This document shows, piece after piece, positions 27,640 to 36,252 of a DNA stretch of 64,000 nucleotides (within the stretch, counting starts at the first letter, position 1; every line of letters begins with the position of its first letter). The translations under genes were made by a program, and so were the position numbers. The stretch spans positions 7,951,501-8,015,500 of the forward strand of contig NZ_CP063849.1 in assembly GCF_015277775.1 (NCBI RefSeq), in the 5' to 3' direction. This DNA comes from Paludibaculum fermentans (lineage in GTDB: Bacteria > Acidobacteriota > Terriglobia > Bryobacterales > Bryobacteraceae). The notes below the pieces were generated by a model that was given only the letters and a program-made list of their open reading frames with translations, did not search any database and had not been told where the DNA came from.

Positions 27640-27945
27640 TCCAGAAAACCGCTCCCTCACGAGACGGCTATTGATTAAGTCGCGCTTTCCTCGCCCGATG
27701 GTTACGACAGGCAGTGATTTGGAAGGTAAAGAAGTGTGAAGTCAGGCCCCCAGGGCAGCCCCTGGCATCCTTCAGTGATCAACGTGATGGTTCCTGCTAT
27801 GTCTTGTTTGGTCAATAGATTAGAGGTTGAAGTCGACTGGTGGGGGTGATCGGAAGAGAGGCGCGGACTCTGCCCGGTATCCACTTTCGACCTTGTCCAA
27901 AGACAGGCAATTTGGGGCTAGTTTTTAATCGAAACAATAAGGCGA
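27640..27945. other. Intergenic region, presumed promoter of the Gly/Met-rich operon
   Basis: No supportable gene is seen in these 306 bases. On the minus strand they should hold the promoter for the 27639-22560 operon. I could find only a weak TTGACC-like -35 without a good -10. A short hairpin CCAGGG-cagc-CCCTGG occurs near 27750. It is A/T-richer than its surroundings close to 27910-27945, just past the end of the monooxygenase-like gene. Confidence 0.4.
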
Positions 27946-29148
27946 TTAGCGGACGAAAAAGGCGCTCTTGTCCAGCTTGGGGTCCACTGCTACATCGAAG
28001 AAACCAATCATCATCTCTTCCCAGGACTGCTCACCGTAGCTCACTTCCTTCAATGGGTCGGGATTGAACGGATTGGCGGGGGAGTTGTCGAACCAGCCTG
28101 TAAACCGCAGGTGGGTGCCCTTGCGCAGCAACCGCGGCTGCTCCAGTACGTAATTCAGTTGCCACTGGAACGAGTAGGGCGCCACTCGCAACAGAGTCTC
28201 CGCGTGCCCGCCTTCCGCCGTGATCTCGTACTCAAACGCCTTGCCGCGCAGGTGCATGTGCGGAAACATGCTCAAAAGCAGGGCGTCATTCGGCAGCGTG
28301 CCCCCGGCCGAGACTCGATAGTTGGGATCCCCTGGCGGGATATGGAACTCCGCGTTTCCGATCTGTAAGGTCAGTACGCGCTTCGTTGGCGGTTTTGACG
28401 TGAACACCATGCCCACGCTGGTCTGGTCCATCTCAGGCGTGCCGTTGGGTGTGTAGTGGAACTGCAGCACCAGTTCCGACCCCGCCGGCAGTCTCTTCGC
28501 CATTCCTTCCGGCGCCTGGAATGGGGCTTGCCCTGGCGTGTAGATCGCCAGAATGTCGCTGGTCGTCACACCCTGTGCCCGGAAAGCCTGGTTGCGCGGA
28601 GCATCCTTCAGCCACTCCGATCCTGGCTCCCGGATGTAGGCCACTATATGATGCACCGCCGATCGCGCGCCCGGGCGGATCTCCGCCGCTGTCACCCAGT
28701 GGTCCTCCATCGTGCGCAAGGGCAGGATGACGAACTGGTAGTCGACGGTACCGCTGGCCGGCACGGCGAAGGGTCGCTGGGCTGCCACGACGAGATCAGG
28801 CGAGCGGATATTCCAGCCATTCGTCCAATGCGCCGGCTGTGGCGCTTCCCTGGCCGGGCCGCGAGGTGCACCGGCTTCCGCCCACGCCGAGATCGTCTTA
28901 ATCTCCTCCGCCGTTAAGGAAGGATTGTTATGGAAGGGGCCGCCGCCGACAGCAAACCATGGCGGCATCTTCTTCAGTTCCACCGCCTGCCGCATCGCTT
29001 TGGCCCAGGGACGGGCCTGCTGGTAAGTGAGCAGCGGCATGGGGCCGATCTCGCCGGGCCGGTGGCACGACTGGCACCGGCGCTGCAGGATGGGCTCGAC
29101 GTCCTGGTGAAACGTCACGCTGGCGAGCAGGAGGAACGCCGCGATCAC
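27946..29148 (-). CDS. Cytochrome c / copper type II monooxygenase-like exported protein
   Basis: 400 residues from a GTG at 29148 overlapping the cinA stop (GTGA); upstream codons belong to cinA. A short signal (MIAAFLLLASVT) precedes a cytochrome-c-like part with the heme motif CQSCH and LKKMPPW (Met ligand region). The C-terminal two-thirds matches peptidylglycine-monooxygenase-like copper proteins, with ARSAVHHIVAYIREPGSEW (two His), LQFHYTPNG (His) and SMFPHMHLRGKAFEYE (HxHxxG-type). These residues fit copper sites. Such fusions are common in acidobacteria and planctomycetes, but the substrate is unknown. Last gene of a long minus-strand run. Confidence 0.75.
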   Translation of the reverse strand: MIAAFLLLASVTFHQDVEPILQRRCQSCHRPGEIGPMPLLTYQQARPWAKAMRQAVELKKMPPWFAVGGGPFHNNPSLTAEEIKTISAWAEAGAPRGPAREAPQPAHWTNGWNIRSPDLVVAAQRPFAVPASGTVDYQFVILPLRTMEDHWVTAAEIRPGARSAVHHIVAYIREPGSEWLKDAPRNQAFRAQGVTTSDILAIYTPGQAPFQAPEGMAKRLPAGSELVLQFHYTPNGTPEMDQTSVGMVFTSKPPTKRVLTLQIGNAEFHIPPGDPNYRVSAGGTLPNDALLLSMFPHMHLRGKAFEYEITAEGGHAETLLRVAPYSFQWQLNYVLEQPRLLRKGTHLRFTGWFDNSPANPFNPDPLKEVSYGEQSWEEMMIGFFDVAVDPKLDKSAFFVR

Positions 29149-30377
29149 GACAACTGGAACCGCAGTAGATTCAGTGCCGTTTGCACGGCCATCTTCCGGA
29201 CGCGATTCCGGCCGCTGAAGAACCGGAACATCTTCGCCTCCACCCCTTTCGGGGAGGCCAGTCCAATCCACACCACGCCGGGGTCGATTCCAGGCGTCTG
29301 CGACTCGGGTCCCGCTTCGCCGGTGATCGAAAGCGCATAAGTAGCGCCCGTCCGGTCCCGCGCCGAGTCCGCCATCGCCTTCGCCACGACTTCACTGACC
29401 GCGCCATGCTCGTCCAGCGTCTTCTGATCCAGGCCCAGCAGCCGCGCCTTCATCTCCGGGGCATACACCTGAAAGCCGCCCAGGAACCAGGCCGAAGAGC
29501 CCGGGACATCCGTGATCCGCGCGCCCAACATGCCGCCCGTGCACGACTCCGCCACAGCGACCGTCGCATCGCGGTCGCGCAGCATATGCCCGACGACGGT
29601 CTCCAGGGGGTCTCCATTCTGTGAGTAAACCCGGTTGCCCAACGTCTCCAGGATCTTCGCGCCCAATTCTTCCACCAGCGCCTCCGCTTCGTCGGGCGTG
29701 GAACTACGGGCGCGCAAATGGATCTGCACGTCCCCTTCCGCGGCCAGAATCGTCGTCACGGGGTTCAGGTAAGGCTTGTAGACGGGTGCAATCAGCGCAT
29801 CCAGATCGGACTCGCCCATGCCGGCCACCCGGAAGAAGCGTTTGCGGATGGCCATCTGCGGCAACCGGGCCACCAATTTGGGACGGCAGGTGTCGCCGAA
29901 CATGGGCACCATCTCGCGCGGAGGTCCCGGCAGCAGCATCAGCATGCCGCCCGGCAGGTCGATCCACAGGCCCGGCGCCGTGCCGTTCGGATTGCTCAGC
30001 TTCTCCGCGCCCTCGATCACGAACGCCTGGCGTTTGTTGATGTCCGCCATCTGGCGTCCGGCGCCGGCGAATCGAGCCTTGATCTCGTCGCAGATCTCCT
30101 GCGAGAACAGCAGCCTGCGGTGCAGTGCCTGGGCGACAGCCTCGCGCGTGATGTCGTCTTCCGTCGGGCCTAGTCCGCCGGTCAGGATGAGCAGCGGCAC
30201 CCGCTGGAGGGCCTCCGCAATGGCTGCCGACAACCGGTCGCGGTCATCCCCCAGGATGGACTTTTGGGTGACCTCGACGCCCAGTTCGTTCAATTGAGCA
30301 GTGAGCCAGAGCGAGTTTGTGTCCGAGCGCTCGGGGGTGAGCAGTTCACTGCCGACTGCGATGATTTCAGCGTTCAT
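29145..30377 (-). CDS. cinA: CinA: nicotinamide-nucleotide amidase / competence-damage protein
   Basis: 410 residues with both domains. The N-terminal MoCF-like part has AEIIAVGSELL, LTGGLGPTEDDITREAVA and LPGPPREMVPMF. The C-terminal amidase has VAVAESCTGGMLGARIT, LGGFQVYAPEMKARLLG and ALSITGEAGPES, including the catalytic SCTGG Ser. It deamidates nicotinamide mononucleotide in NAD recycling. The N-terminal domain is a putative ADP-ribose pyrophosphatase. The stop overlaps the following monooxygenase-like gene by four bases. Confidence 0.93.
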   Translation of the reverse strand: MNAEIIAVGSELLTPERSDTNSLWLTAQLNELGVEVTQKSILGDDRDRLSAAIAEALQRVPLLILTGGLGPTEDDITREAVAQALHRRLLFSQEICDEIKARFAGAGRQMADINKRQAFVIEGAEKLSNPNGTAPGLWIDLPGGMLMLLPGPPREMVPMFGDTCRPKLVARLPQMAIRKRFFRVAGMGESDLDALIAPVYKPYLNPVTTILAAEGDVQIHLRARSSTPDEAEALVEELGAKILETLGNRVYSQNGDPLETVVGHMLRDRDATVAVAESCTGGMLGARITDVPGSSAWFLGGFQVYAPEMKARLLGLDQKTLDEHGAVSEVVAKAMADSARDRTGATYALSITGEAGPESQTPGIDPGVVWIGLASPKGVEAKMFRFFSGRNRVRKMAVQTALNLLRFQLS

Positions 30378-30392
30378 GGAACTCCGAGTGGA

Positions 30393-31421
30393 TTAAGGCA
30401 GCGGCCGGCCCTGAATGCCGGCGGGTACGCGGTACAGTGCACCCGTCGTGGTGACCATTAGGTCGCCGCCCGGCGCGAACGCGCAGCCAACGATGTTCGG
30501 CCCCGAGACAAACAGTGATGCCTCGCGCTGCGGGGTGATACGGACAATGCCCTTCCGCCCCTCCAGCGACCCCGCGACGTACAGATTCTCGTCGATGTCG
30601 AAAGCCATGCCCTGCGGGCGGCCCAAACCGCGATAAAACGTCTCGACCTCGCCCGCGGGGGAAATGCGATGCACGGCGTCGAAGCTGGAAGTCGTCGGAC
30701 CGGTGACGTAGAGATAGCCTTCGGCGCCGAAGGCCAGGTGGTAGGCCGAAATCGAAGCTTCCAGTGTGGCGTAGACGTAGATCTGGCGCGACGGGCTGAT
30801 CTTGAAAATCGTGCCCGAGCGGTCACCCACATACAGGTTGCCCTTGCCGTCAAAGGCGATACCCGTGGCCACACCCATGCCTTCGACGTAGACACCCATC
30901 TCACCGCTGCGGGTGGCCTGATAGACCACGCCATCAAAACGCGACGAGATCAGCAGCCGGCCCTCCTCGTCAAAAGCCAGGCCGGTGGCATTCATCAGGT
31001 CTGTGAGGAACGGAGTGATCACGCCCTCGGTATCCACCCGGTACACGGCCACTGGCGTCTTCTGGCCCCGCGAGCCGCTGAAGGTGACATAGACGTTTCC
31101 GTCCTGGTCCACCGCCGGGTTGGCTACCGGATGCAGGCTGTCGGCCAGTTGTTTCCCAATCGCCACACTCGCTGGCGCGCTGTCCAACTCACCATTGCTG
31201 ACGATCACTTCGCCGCGGCCCGCGGCTTCGGGTACCCGCGCAATCACAAGTGAGTTCGATCCCACGATCAGCGGAGCGGCAACCCCGCCAATGGCCACGG
31301 AAGGACGCGGCGCGGCCAGGAACGACCTGCCGCGGATTTGAAAGTCACCGCCGGCAATCGCTGCCTGGGGCGTGACCGACTCGATGATAGGACGCTCAAT
31401 GGCGCTGTTCTTGAATGACAT
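30393..31421 (-). CDS. IPT/TIG domain plus NHL-type beta-propeller protein
   Basis: 342 residues from the ATG at 31421. The N-terminal 75 residues (PIIESVTPQAAIAGGDFQIRG) form an IPT/TIG immunoglobulin-like domain. Six or so NHL/SMP-30-like blades follow (VANPAVDQDGNVYVTFSG, GLAFDEEGRLLISS, GIAFDGKGNLYVGD, HLAFGAEGYLYVTG, GMAFDIDENLYVAG, CAFAPGGDLMVTT). No signal peptide is seen, which is odd for such proteins. It is probably a binding or scaffold protein, with no catalytic residues recognised. It lies 15 bases before cinA and 22 after pgpA. Confidence 0.75.
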   Translation of the reverse strand: MSFKNSAIERPIIESVTPQAAIAGGDFQIRGRSFLAAPRPSVAIGGVAAPLIVGSNSLVIARVPEAAGRGEVIVSNGELDSAPASVAIGKQLADSLHPVANPAVDQDGNVYVTFSGSRGQKTPVAVYRVDTEGVITPFLTDLMNATGLAFDEEGRLLISSRFDGVVYQATRSGEMGVYVEGMGVATGIAFDGKGNLYVGDRSGTIFKISPSRQIYVYATLEASISAYHLAFGAEGYLYVTGPTTSSFDAVHRISPAGEVETFYRGLGRPQGMAFDIDENLYVAGSLEGRKGIVRITPQREASLFVSGPNIVGCAFAPGGDLMVTTTGALYRVPAGIQGRPLP

Positions 31422-31443
31422 CCGGGACGAATTTAGCTTCCAT

Positions 31444-31908
31444 CTAGAATTGAACCACGAATCGAAGCACCACAAGCACTGCCGCTCCGTAGACTCCGGC
31501 GGCCAGGTCATCCGCTACGATCCCGGTGCCCGCCGGCAGCGACTCCAGTTTGCGCACCGGCCATGGTTTGGTAATGTCGAACAACCGGAACAGCAGCAGG
31601 GCCGCCGCAACATGGGCCAAGTCCAGGGTGGACGCTCCGGCCAGGGTAATCCACTGCCCCAGGACCTCGTCCACCACCACGATCTGCGGGTCCTTCAGTT
31701 GCCGGATCTCCGCTGTCCGTGTAGACGCCCAGATGCCCAGCGGTGTCAGCGCCACGGCGAGAAGCGCGAAGTGCCAGGGCTGCACGGGCAGCCAGGCAAT
31801 CAGCGGCCAGGCCACCAGCAGCGCCCCAATCGAACCCGCCGTGCCCGGACCCTTCGGCCAGAATCCACAGCCAAACCACGTGGCGATGGCCAGCGCCACC
31901 TTATTCAT
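31444..31908 (-). CDS. pgpA: Phosphatidylglycerophosphatase A
   Basis: 154 residues from the ATG at 31908, within the yacG end. It has [17 protein letters not shown] near the N-terminus, [29 protein letters not shown], and [14 protein letters not shown]. The Asp and Glu residues in these motifs are the PgpA catalytic/metal set. Four hydrophobic stretches match an inner-membrane enzyme. It dephosphorylates phosphatidylglycerol phosphate to phosphatidylglycerol. Coupled to yacG by an eight-base overlap. Confidence 0.9.
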   Translation of the reverse strand: MNKVALAIATWFGCGFWPKGPGTAGSIGALLVAWPLIAWLPVQPWHFALLAVALTPLGIWASTRTAEIRQLKDPQIVVVDEVLGQWITLAGASTLDLAHVAAALLLFRLFDITKPWPVRKLESLPAGTGIVADDLAAGVYGAAVLVVLRFVVQF

Positions 31909-32071
31909 CTTCTTCGTCTTCTGGCTTCTGCGTGCTCTCCGCCGACGGACCAGGAATCCTGTACTCTTCGGCCGACCACATGCCCAGGTCAATCAACCGG
32001 CAGCGCTCGCTGCAGAAGGGCATCTCCGGGTCGCCCAGCTTCACTTCTTTCTTGCAGATTGGACACTTCAT
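31901..32071 (-). CDS. yacG: DNA gyrase inhibitor YacG, zinc-binding
   Basis: 56 residues from the ATG at 32071, starting exactly at the family motif [20 protein letters not shown], then [12 protein letters not shown]. The four Cys (CPIC and FCSERC) bind zinc. The acidic tail (QKPEDEEDE) is as in other YacG proteins. YacG binds GyrB and blocks DNA binding by gyrase. An upstream in-frame start at 32197 would add 42 non-homologous residues and was rejected. The eight-base overlap with pgpA suggests coupled translation. Confidence 0.85.
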   Translation of the reverse strand: MKCPICKKEVKLGDPEMPFCSERCRLIDLGMWSAEEYRIPGPSAESTQKPEDEEDE

Positions 32072-32204
32072 AAAAGATAGGGAGGGAACCGCAGCTCCCG
32101 GTAGGGCGGACCGCTGCCCCCGACTCTTCTCGAGACCCGAGACCACCCTTCGCCGACTGTCTAAACTACCCTCCAGCAACCCATCAGTATAAGGCAAACG
32201 CCGG

Positions 32205-32798
32205 CTAAGCCTGCCGCTGCCGCCCGTTCAGTTCGTGCTGCAGCCAGGCCTCAGCAAACCGCAAGTCCCGGCTGACCGTATTGATCGAAATATCCAGCTC
32301 CGCCGCGGTCTCTTCCATGCTCAAGCCGCCGAAATAGCGCAACTCCACCACCTGCGTCTTTCTCTCGTCCAAACGGCCCAGCGCGTCCAGGGCATCGTTT
32401 AGGGCCACGAACTGCTCAGCATTCTCCAGTGAGTAATTGGCCGCCTCCGTCAAAGGAACCGGCTTGAGCCCCTGGCCCCGCTTGGCCGTCAGGTGCCGGC
32501 GGGCGTGTTCCACCAGAACCTGCCGCATCAGCCGAGCGGCGATGCAGTAGAAGTGGCGCCGGTTCTCCCAATCCGGATGGTTGGCGCCGGCCAGACGCAT
32601 CCAGGCTTCGTTCACCAGGGCGGTGGGCTGCAGCGTATGCCCGGCCCGCTCACGCCGCATGTAGCCGCCCGCAATTTGCTTCAGTTCGTTGTAGATCTGC
32701 GGCAGCAGCGCGTCCTGTGCTCCGGGCACGCCGGCCCGCCAGGCCTGCAGCCGTTGGGTGATTTCGCCGGGATCCGGGTCGCGCTCAGGACCCTGCAT
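32205..32798 (-). CDS. ECF-type RNA polymerase sigma factor (Sig70-ECF-like, acidobacterial/planctomycete type)
   Basis: 197 residues. Region 2 begins [21 protein letters not shown] and continues [13 protein letters not shown]. Region 4 is [30 protein letters not shown], with the HTH at [10 protein letters not shown] and [14 protein letters not shown]. This matches the group of ECF factors often paired with serine/threonine kinases in these phyla. Neither a kinase nor an anti-sigma factor is next to it here. It sits between rimO (38 bases upstream) and yacG. Confidence 0.85.
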   Translation of the reverse strand: MQGPERDPDPGEITQRLQAWRAGVPGAQDALLPQIYNELKQIAGGYMRRERAGHTLQPTALVNEAWMRLAGANHPDWENRRHFYCIAARLMRQVLVEHARRHLTAKRGQGLKPVPLTEAANYSLENAEQFVALNDALDALGRLDERKTQVVELRYFGGLSMEETAAELDISINTVSRDLRFAEAWLQHELNGRQRQA

Positions 32799-32836
32799 GT
32801 TTCCTCAGATGATCGCACAGCCGCGGCAGTGCGCTC

Positions 32837-34246
32837 TTATTGGTGCTGATGCTGATGGCCCGCGTTGGTGGAAATGATGGGGAACGGATTCAATACGGGT
32901 GCCGGCTCGTTCGGCGGCTCGTCGATCAGGTCGCCCACCAGGTCGTAATCGTGAGCCTGTGTGACCCGCATCATCCGGAATTGACCCGGCCGCGGCTCCA
33001 CATCGCCCACATCGCTCAGGTAGCAAACCCCGTCGATATCCGGCGCCTGATTCGCCAGCCGCGCCTGCCACAGCAGTTCGCTCTCTTCTGACCGGCCTTC
33101 AATCAGCACCGGCAGTTCCTGGCCCACCAGGCCGCGGTTGAGCTTCCGTGAGATCTTGCGCTGCAGCGACATCAGCTTGCGCTTGCGGTTATAGATCGAG
33201 CGCGCGTCCACCTTGCCGTCCAGGTGGTAGCTCTTGCTGGTCTCTTCATCGGAGTAGGTAAAGACGCCCAGCCGGTCGAACCGCGCCTCTTCCACAAACT
33301 GGCACAGCTCCTCGAAGTCCTTCTCCGTTTCACCCGGAAAGCCGACGATCATCGAGGTCCGGATCGACACGCCGGGAATCCGCTTGCGGATCTTCTCGAG
33401 CGTCTTGAGGAAGATCTCACCGGAAGCCCCGCGCTTCATATTCTTCAGGACGCCGGGCGCCGCGTGCTGCAGCGGCATGTCGATGTACTTCACCAGCGAC
33501 TCGTGCTCCGCAATCGTATCCAGCAGCTTGTTGGTGATGCGGTTCGGGTAGCAATAGAGGAAACGAACCCACTTCTGGTGCGGCGTTTCGATCTCCGCCA
33601 GGCGTCCCAGCAGCAACGCCAGGCCGTCCTTGATACCAAGGTCGTCGCCGTAGGCGGTCGTGTCCTGGCCGATCAGGTTGATCTCCCGCACGCCTTGCGC
33701 GAACAGCCGCTGCGCCTCGACGATCACCGACTCAAACCGCCGGCTGCGGAACGACCCGCGGAACTGCGGGATCACGCAGAACGTGCACGGATGGTCGCAG
33801 CCCTCGTTGATCTTGATATAGGCGTAGTGGCGCGGCGTGGCCAGGATGCGCGGCGTCAGATCGTGGTAGAGGTAGGGCTCGAACGGATTCGCCTGTTTTT
33901 CGCCGCCTTCGCACAGCGCAACGATGGCGTCCAGCTCATTGGTGCCCAGCACCGCATCCACGTCAGGAATCTCCTGGCGGATGTCGGAGCCGTAGCGCTC
34001 CACCAGGCAGCCCGCCACGATCAGCCGCTTGGCCCTTCCGGTCTTCTTGAACTCGGCCATTTCCAGGATGGTATCCACCGATTCCTGTTTGGCCGGTCCG
34101 ATAAACGAGCACGTATTCACAACGATGGCGTCGGCGTCCTCGGGCGAGCTGGTGAGCTCGTGGCCGCGGGCGTTCAACTGGCCCATCATGACTTCGGTGT
34201 CCACAAGATTCTTGGGACAACCCAGGCTGACAAATCCGATTTTCAA
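32837..34246 (-). CDS. rimO: Ribosomal protein S12 (Asp88) methylthiotransferase RimO
   Basis: 469 residues. An N-terminal UPF0004 domain (IGFVSLGCPKNLVDTEVM, NTCSFIGPAKQES) carries the first Fe-S cysteines. A radical-SAM domain follows with CDHPCTFCVIPQFRG (CxxxCxxC) and a C-terminal TRAM domain (ELPVLIEGRSEESEL). The tail GHQHQHQ is unusual and metal-binding-like; most RimO proteins stop earlier. It modifies the S12 protein of the ribosome. Confidence 0.93.
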   Translation of the reverse strand: MKIGFVSLGCPKNLVDTEVMMGQLNARGHELTSSPEDADAIVVNTCSFIGPAKQESVDTILEMAEFKKTGRAKRLIVAGCLVERYGSDIRQEIPDVDAVLGTNELDAIVALCEGGEKQANPFEPYLYHDLTPRILATPRHYAYIKINEGCDHPCTFCVIPQFRGSFRSRRFESVIVEAQRLFAQGVREINLIGQDTTAYGDDLGIKDGLALLLGRLAEIETPHQKWVRFLYCYPNRITNKLLDTIAEHESLVKYIDMPLQHAAPGVLKNMKRGASGEIFLKTLEKIRKRIPGVSIRTSMIVGFPGETEKDFEELCQFVEEARFDRLGVFTYSDEETSKSYHLDGKVDARSIYNRKRKLMSLQRKISRKLNRGLVGQELPVLIEGRSEESELLWQARLANQAPDIDGVCYLSDVGDVEPRPGQFRMMRVTQAHDYDLVGDLIDEPPNEPAPVLNPFPIISTNAGHQHQHQ

Positions 34247-34294
34247 GGGTGTTTCCAGAGAAGAACTGGCGTGAACTTCCAGTTTATCACGCGC

Positions 34295-35362
34295 TCACTC
34301 GGCTTCCACCATCCGCATGACGCCTTTGATGTAGCCCATGGCGAAGGCCATTCCGGCGTGCCAGGGCGCCGCGCAGTTCATCTGCGGCGTGTGATCGGCA
34401 ATGATCACCCCGTCGAAGCCGTTCTTTTTGTAGATCCGCAGGCATCGAGCGACGTCCACATCCCCTTCATCGATAAAGACTTCGTGGTACTTCGGCACCT
34501 TGCCGCGCACGTTGCGCATGTGGACGTAGGCGATCTTGCCCTGGGCGCTGTACTGGTCGATGGCCTCGTAGAGATCCCCGTCCGTCATCTCGGCAATCGT
34601 CCCCTGGCAGAATTCCAGCGCGTTGTTATAGCTCGGCACGATATCCAGGAGCTTCTGGTAAAGCTGAGGCTGGTTCACCAGCCGTGCCGTACCCCGGATC
34701 GACGGCATCGGCGGGTCGTCCGGATGCGCGGCCAGGCGTACGCCTGCTTCCTCGGCTACCGGCACTACCGCCCTGAGGAAGTCTTCCAACCGTCCCCAAA
34801 GCTGCTCCGTGGTGACCGTCCCCACAGTACCCGGAGCCGCGTCCGGATCATAGATCATGTTCCAGACTTGGCCGTTCGGGATGGGTCGTTCCGCCGGACC
34901 GTCCGGCCCCAGGAAGCCCACCGACGGCGCTCCGCCGCGCGCGTAGGGACCTTCCACATGGCCCCACACTCCAGCAATGCTGAAGTTGTAGCCCATCACC
35001 GGAATGCCGGCCTTGCCCATGTTGCGGATGATTGTCTTGATGTCTTCGAGTTGCTGCGGCTTCTTCGGACCGTCGAGCAGAATGTCATACCAGTGCGACG
35101 GGTCGAAGTTCTCGATCGCCGCCAGTTCCAGCCCCTCGGCGTTGACCGACCGCTTCAGTTCGGATAATTCCTCATACGTCCACAACTTACCGCGATTGTC
35201 GCTGACGCCCCAGCACGTGTCGCTGTCGGTTTCCGGGATCCTCGGACCCTGGCTGAAATAGTCCACCCAGTGCGCCACAATGTGCGTCGCCCCAGCCTGT
35301 TTCGCGAACCGGAAATTGTCCGCGGTGAGCATGTGCCGATAGAGCCCGAGTCCGAGTTTCAT
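34295..35362 (-). CDS. uxuA: Mannonate dehydratase (UxuA family)
   Basis: 355 residues. It begins MKLGLGLYRHMLTADNFRFA as in UxuA. Metal-binding Cys and His stretches include GVRLAAHPDDPP, ALEFCQGTIAEM and YVHMRNVRG, with FHEVF-like KYHEVFIDEGDVD after. The C-terminal IIADHTPQ ends the TIM-barrel. UxuA removes water from D-mannonate to give 2-keto-3-deoxygluconate in glucuronate breakdown. A strong promoter (35376-35404) and an AAGGA ribosome site precede it. It is not near garRD; no uronate isomerase is visible. Confidence 0.88.
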   Translation of the reverse strand: MKLGLGLYRHMLTADNFRFAKQAGATHIVAHWVDYFSQGPRIPETDSDTCWGVSDNRGKLWTYEELSELKRSVNAEGLELAAIENFDPSHWYDILLDGPKKPQQLEDIKTIIRNMGKAGIPVMGYNFSIAGVWGHVEGPYARGGAPSVGFLGPDGPAERPIPNGQVWNMIYDPDAAPGTVGTVTTEQLWGRLEDFLRAVVPVAEEAGVRLAAHPDDPPMPSIRGTARLVNQPQLYQKLLDIVPSYNNALEFCQGTIAEMTDGDLYEAIDQYSAQGKIAYVHMRNVRGKVPKYHEVFIDEGDVDVARCLRIYKKNGFDGVIIADHTPQMNCAAPWHAGMAFAMGYIKGVMRMVEAE

Positions 35363-35375
35363 AACCGTTCCTTAG

Positions 35376-35404
35376 TGTATAGCCGCCTCGTGCCACACTG
35401 GCAA
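35376..35404 (-). promoter_or_regulatory. Sigma-70-like promoter for the mannonate dehydratase gene
   Basis: Read on the minus strand, TTGCCA (35404-35399), a 17-base spacer and TATACA (35381-35376) precede the ATG at 35362 by 13 bases, with AAGGA between -10 and ATG. The leader would be only about 7-8 bases, which is short but allows AAGGA partly. A reasonable match to sigma-70 consensus; experimental start not known. Confidence 0.55.
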
Positions 35405-35410
35405 GCAGGC

Positions 35411-35623
35411 ATGGGGCTGCGCGACACCTTCAAAACACCACCCACGGGGCTGTGCGAGAGCTGTGCCTGGGTACGGCGAATTGAGAACGACCGCGGCAGC
35501 GTCTTCCTGCTTTGCCGCCGCGCCCTGACCGACTCCGGCTATCCCAAGTACCCGCGTCTCCCCGTCCTCCGCTGTCCGGGCCATGAACCGGCCCCTTCTC
35601 CCGCCGCCCCTACAGAGAAGTGA
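35411..35623 (+). CDS. Small four-cysteine protein, likely zinc ribbon
   Basis: 70 residues from the ATG at 35411. It holds CESCAWVRRIENDRGSVFLLC and later PRLPVLRCPG: four Cys in a CxxC and C...C arrangement suited to one zinc. The middle GSVFLLCRRALTD and YPKYPRLPVLRC strings resemble small proteins seen in several phyla with no assigned role. The start lies just past the promoter of the opposite uxuA gene. Confidence is limited by the small size. Confidence 0.55.
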   Translation: MGLRDTFKTPPTGLCESCAWVRRIENDRGSVFLLCRRALTDSGYPKYPRLPVLRCPGHEPAPSPAAPTEK

Positions 35624-35675
35624 AGGAAGCGTCGATTAGGTCATTGTTATCCGGCAGTTCCCGACAGCAGCCAAC

Positions 35676-36032
35676 ATGAAGATCCGAGTCCACAACCGAA
35701 CCAAAGACACGCTGGTGGCCGACGCCGCCGACGTGGCCAACACGAGCGAAACCCGGAAGGAAGGGCTCCTGAAGCGGACGGGCCTCACCCCCGGCGAAGG
35801 TCTCTGGATCACACCCTGCGAGGCGGTTCACTGTTTCTTCATGAAGTTCACCATCGACATCGTCTTCCTGAACAAGGCGAAGCAGGTGGTGAAGGTGAGT
35901 CCCTCCGTCAAGCCCTGGCGCGTTGCCGGCTCCCTCCGCGCCCATTCAGTGCTGGAATTGCCCGAAGGCCAGATCCAGGCTACGGGTACGGCCAGGGGCG
36001 ATCAGCTGGAGTTCGAGAAACTGCCGGCCTGA
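35676..36032 (+). CDS. DUF192 family protein
   Basis: 118 residues with the DUF192 pattern: ANTSETRKEGLLKRTGLTPG, EGLWITPCEAVHCFFMKFTI (the conserved His and Phe-Met), DIVFLNKAKQVVKV and LELPEGQIQATG. Most DUF192 proteins are small beta-barrels thought to be exported or membrane-linked; this one has no signal peptide. Function unknown. Probably its own transcription unit or with the Cys-rich gene 52 bases upstream. Confidence 0.85.
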   Translation: MKIRVHNRTKDTLVADAADVANTSETRKEGLLKRTGLTPGEGLWITPCEAVHCFFMKFTIDIVFLNKAKQVVKVSPSVKPWRVAGSLRAHSVLELPEGQIQATGTARGDQLEFEKLPA

Positions 36033-36143
36033 TCCCTACCCGTTCCCCGCTTCGCCAGTCACCCCCAGATCGCCGACCCCTCGCGCCCCGCCACACCTCC
36101 TCCCGCTGATCGCCCATCTTCTGATGTGTTTCCGCCTCATTTG

Positions 36144-36173
36144 AGAAATATTTCTTGATCACGAGAAATTTCT
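36144..36173. promoter_or_regulatory. Tandem palindromes upstream of the TonB receptor gene
   Basis: AGAAATATTTCT (36144-36155, perfect 12-bp palindrome), then eight bases including TGATCA, then AGAAATTTCT (36164-36173, perfect 10-bp palindrome). The centres are 19 bp apart, about two helical turns, so two repressor dimers could bind on one face. They are A/T-rich islands in a GC-rich region, 80-109 bases before the receptor ATG. Which regulator binds is unknown; the LacI protein of the locus is one candidate, but the sequence is not the classic LacI CG-centred site. Confidence 0.5.
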
Positions 36174-36252
36174 ATGGCTCAATGAGAATCACACATTGCT
36201 GGAACCGATAGTCTCCGCATTACCAATACATCGTGGGAAGGAAAGGGAACGT

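Noticed and set aside
27745-27765. Hairpin CCAGGG-N4-CCCTGG as a terminator
   Set aside because: Short stem and no T-run on either strand; position inside a promoter region rather than after a gene.
33224-35167. Plus-strand ORF of 647 codons
   Set aside because: Antisense to rimO and uxuA, no recognisable protein features.
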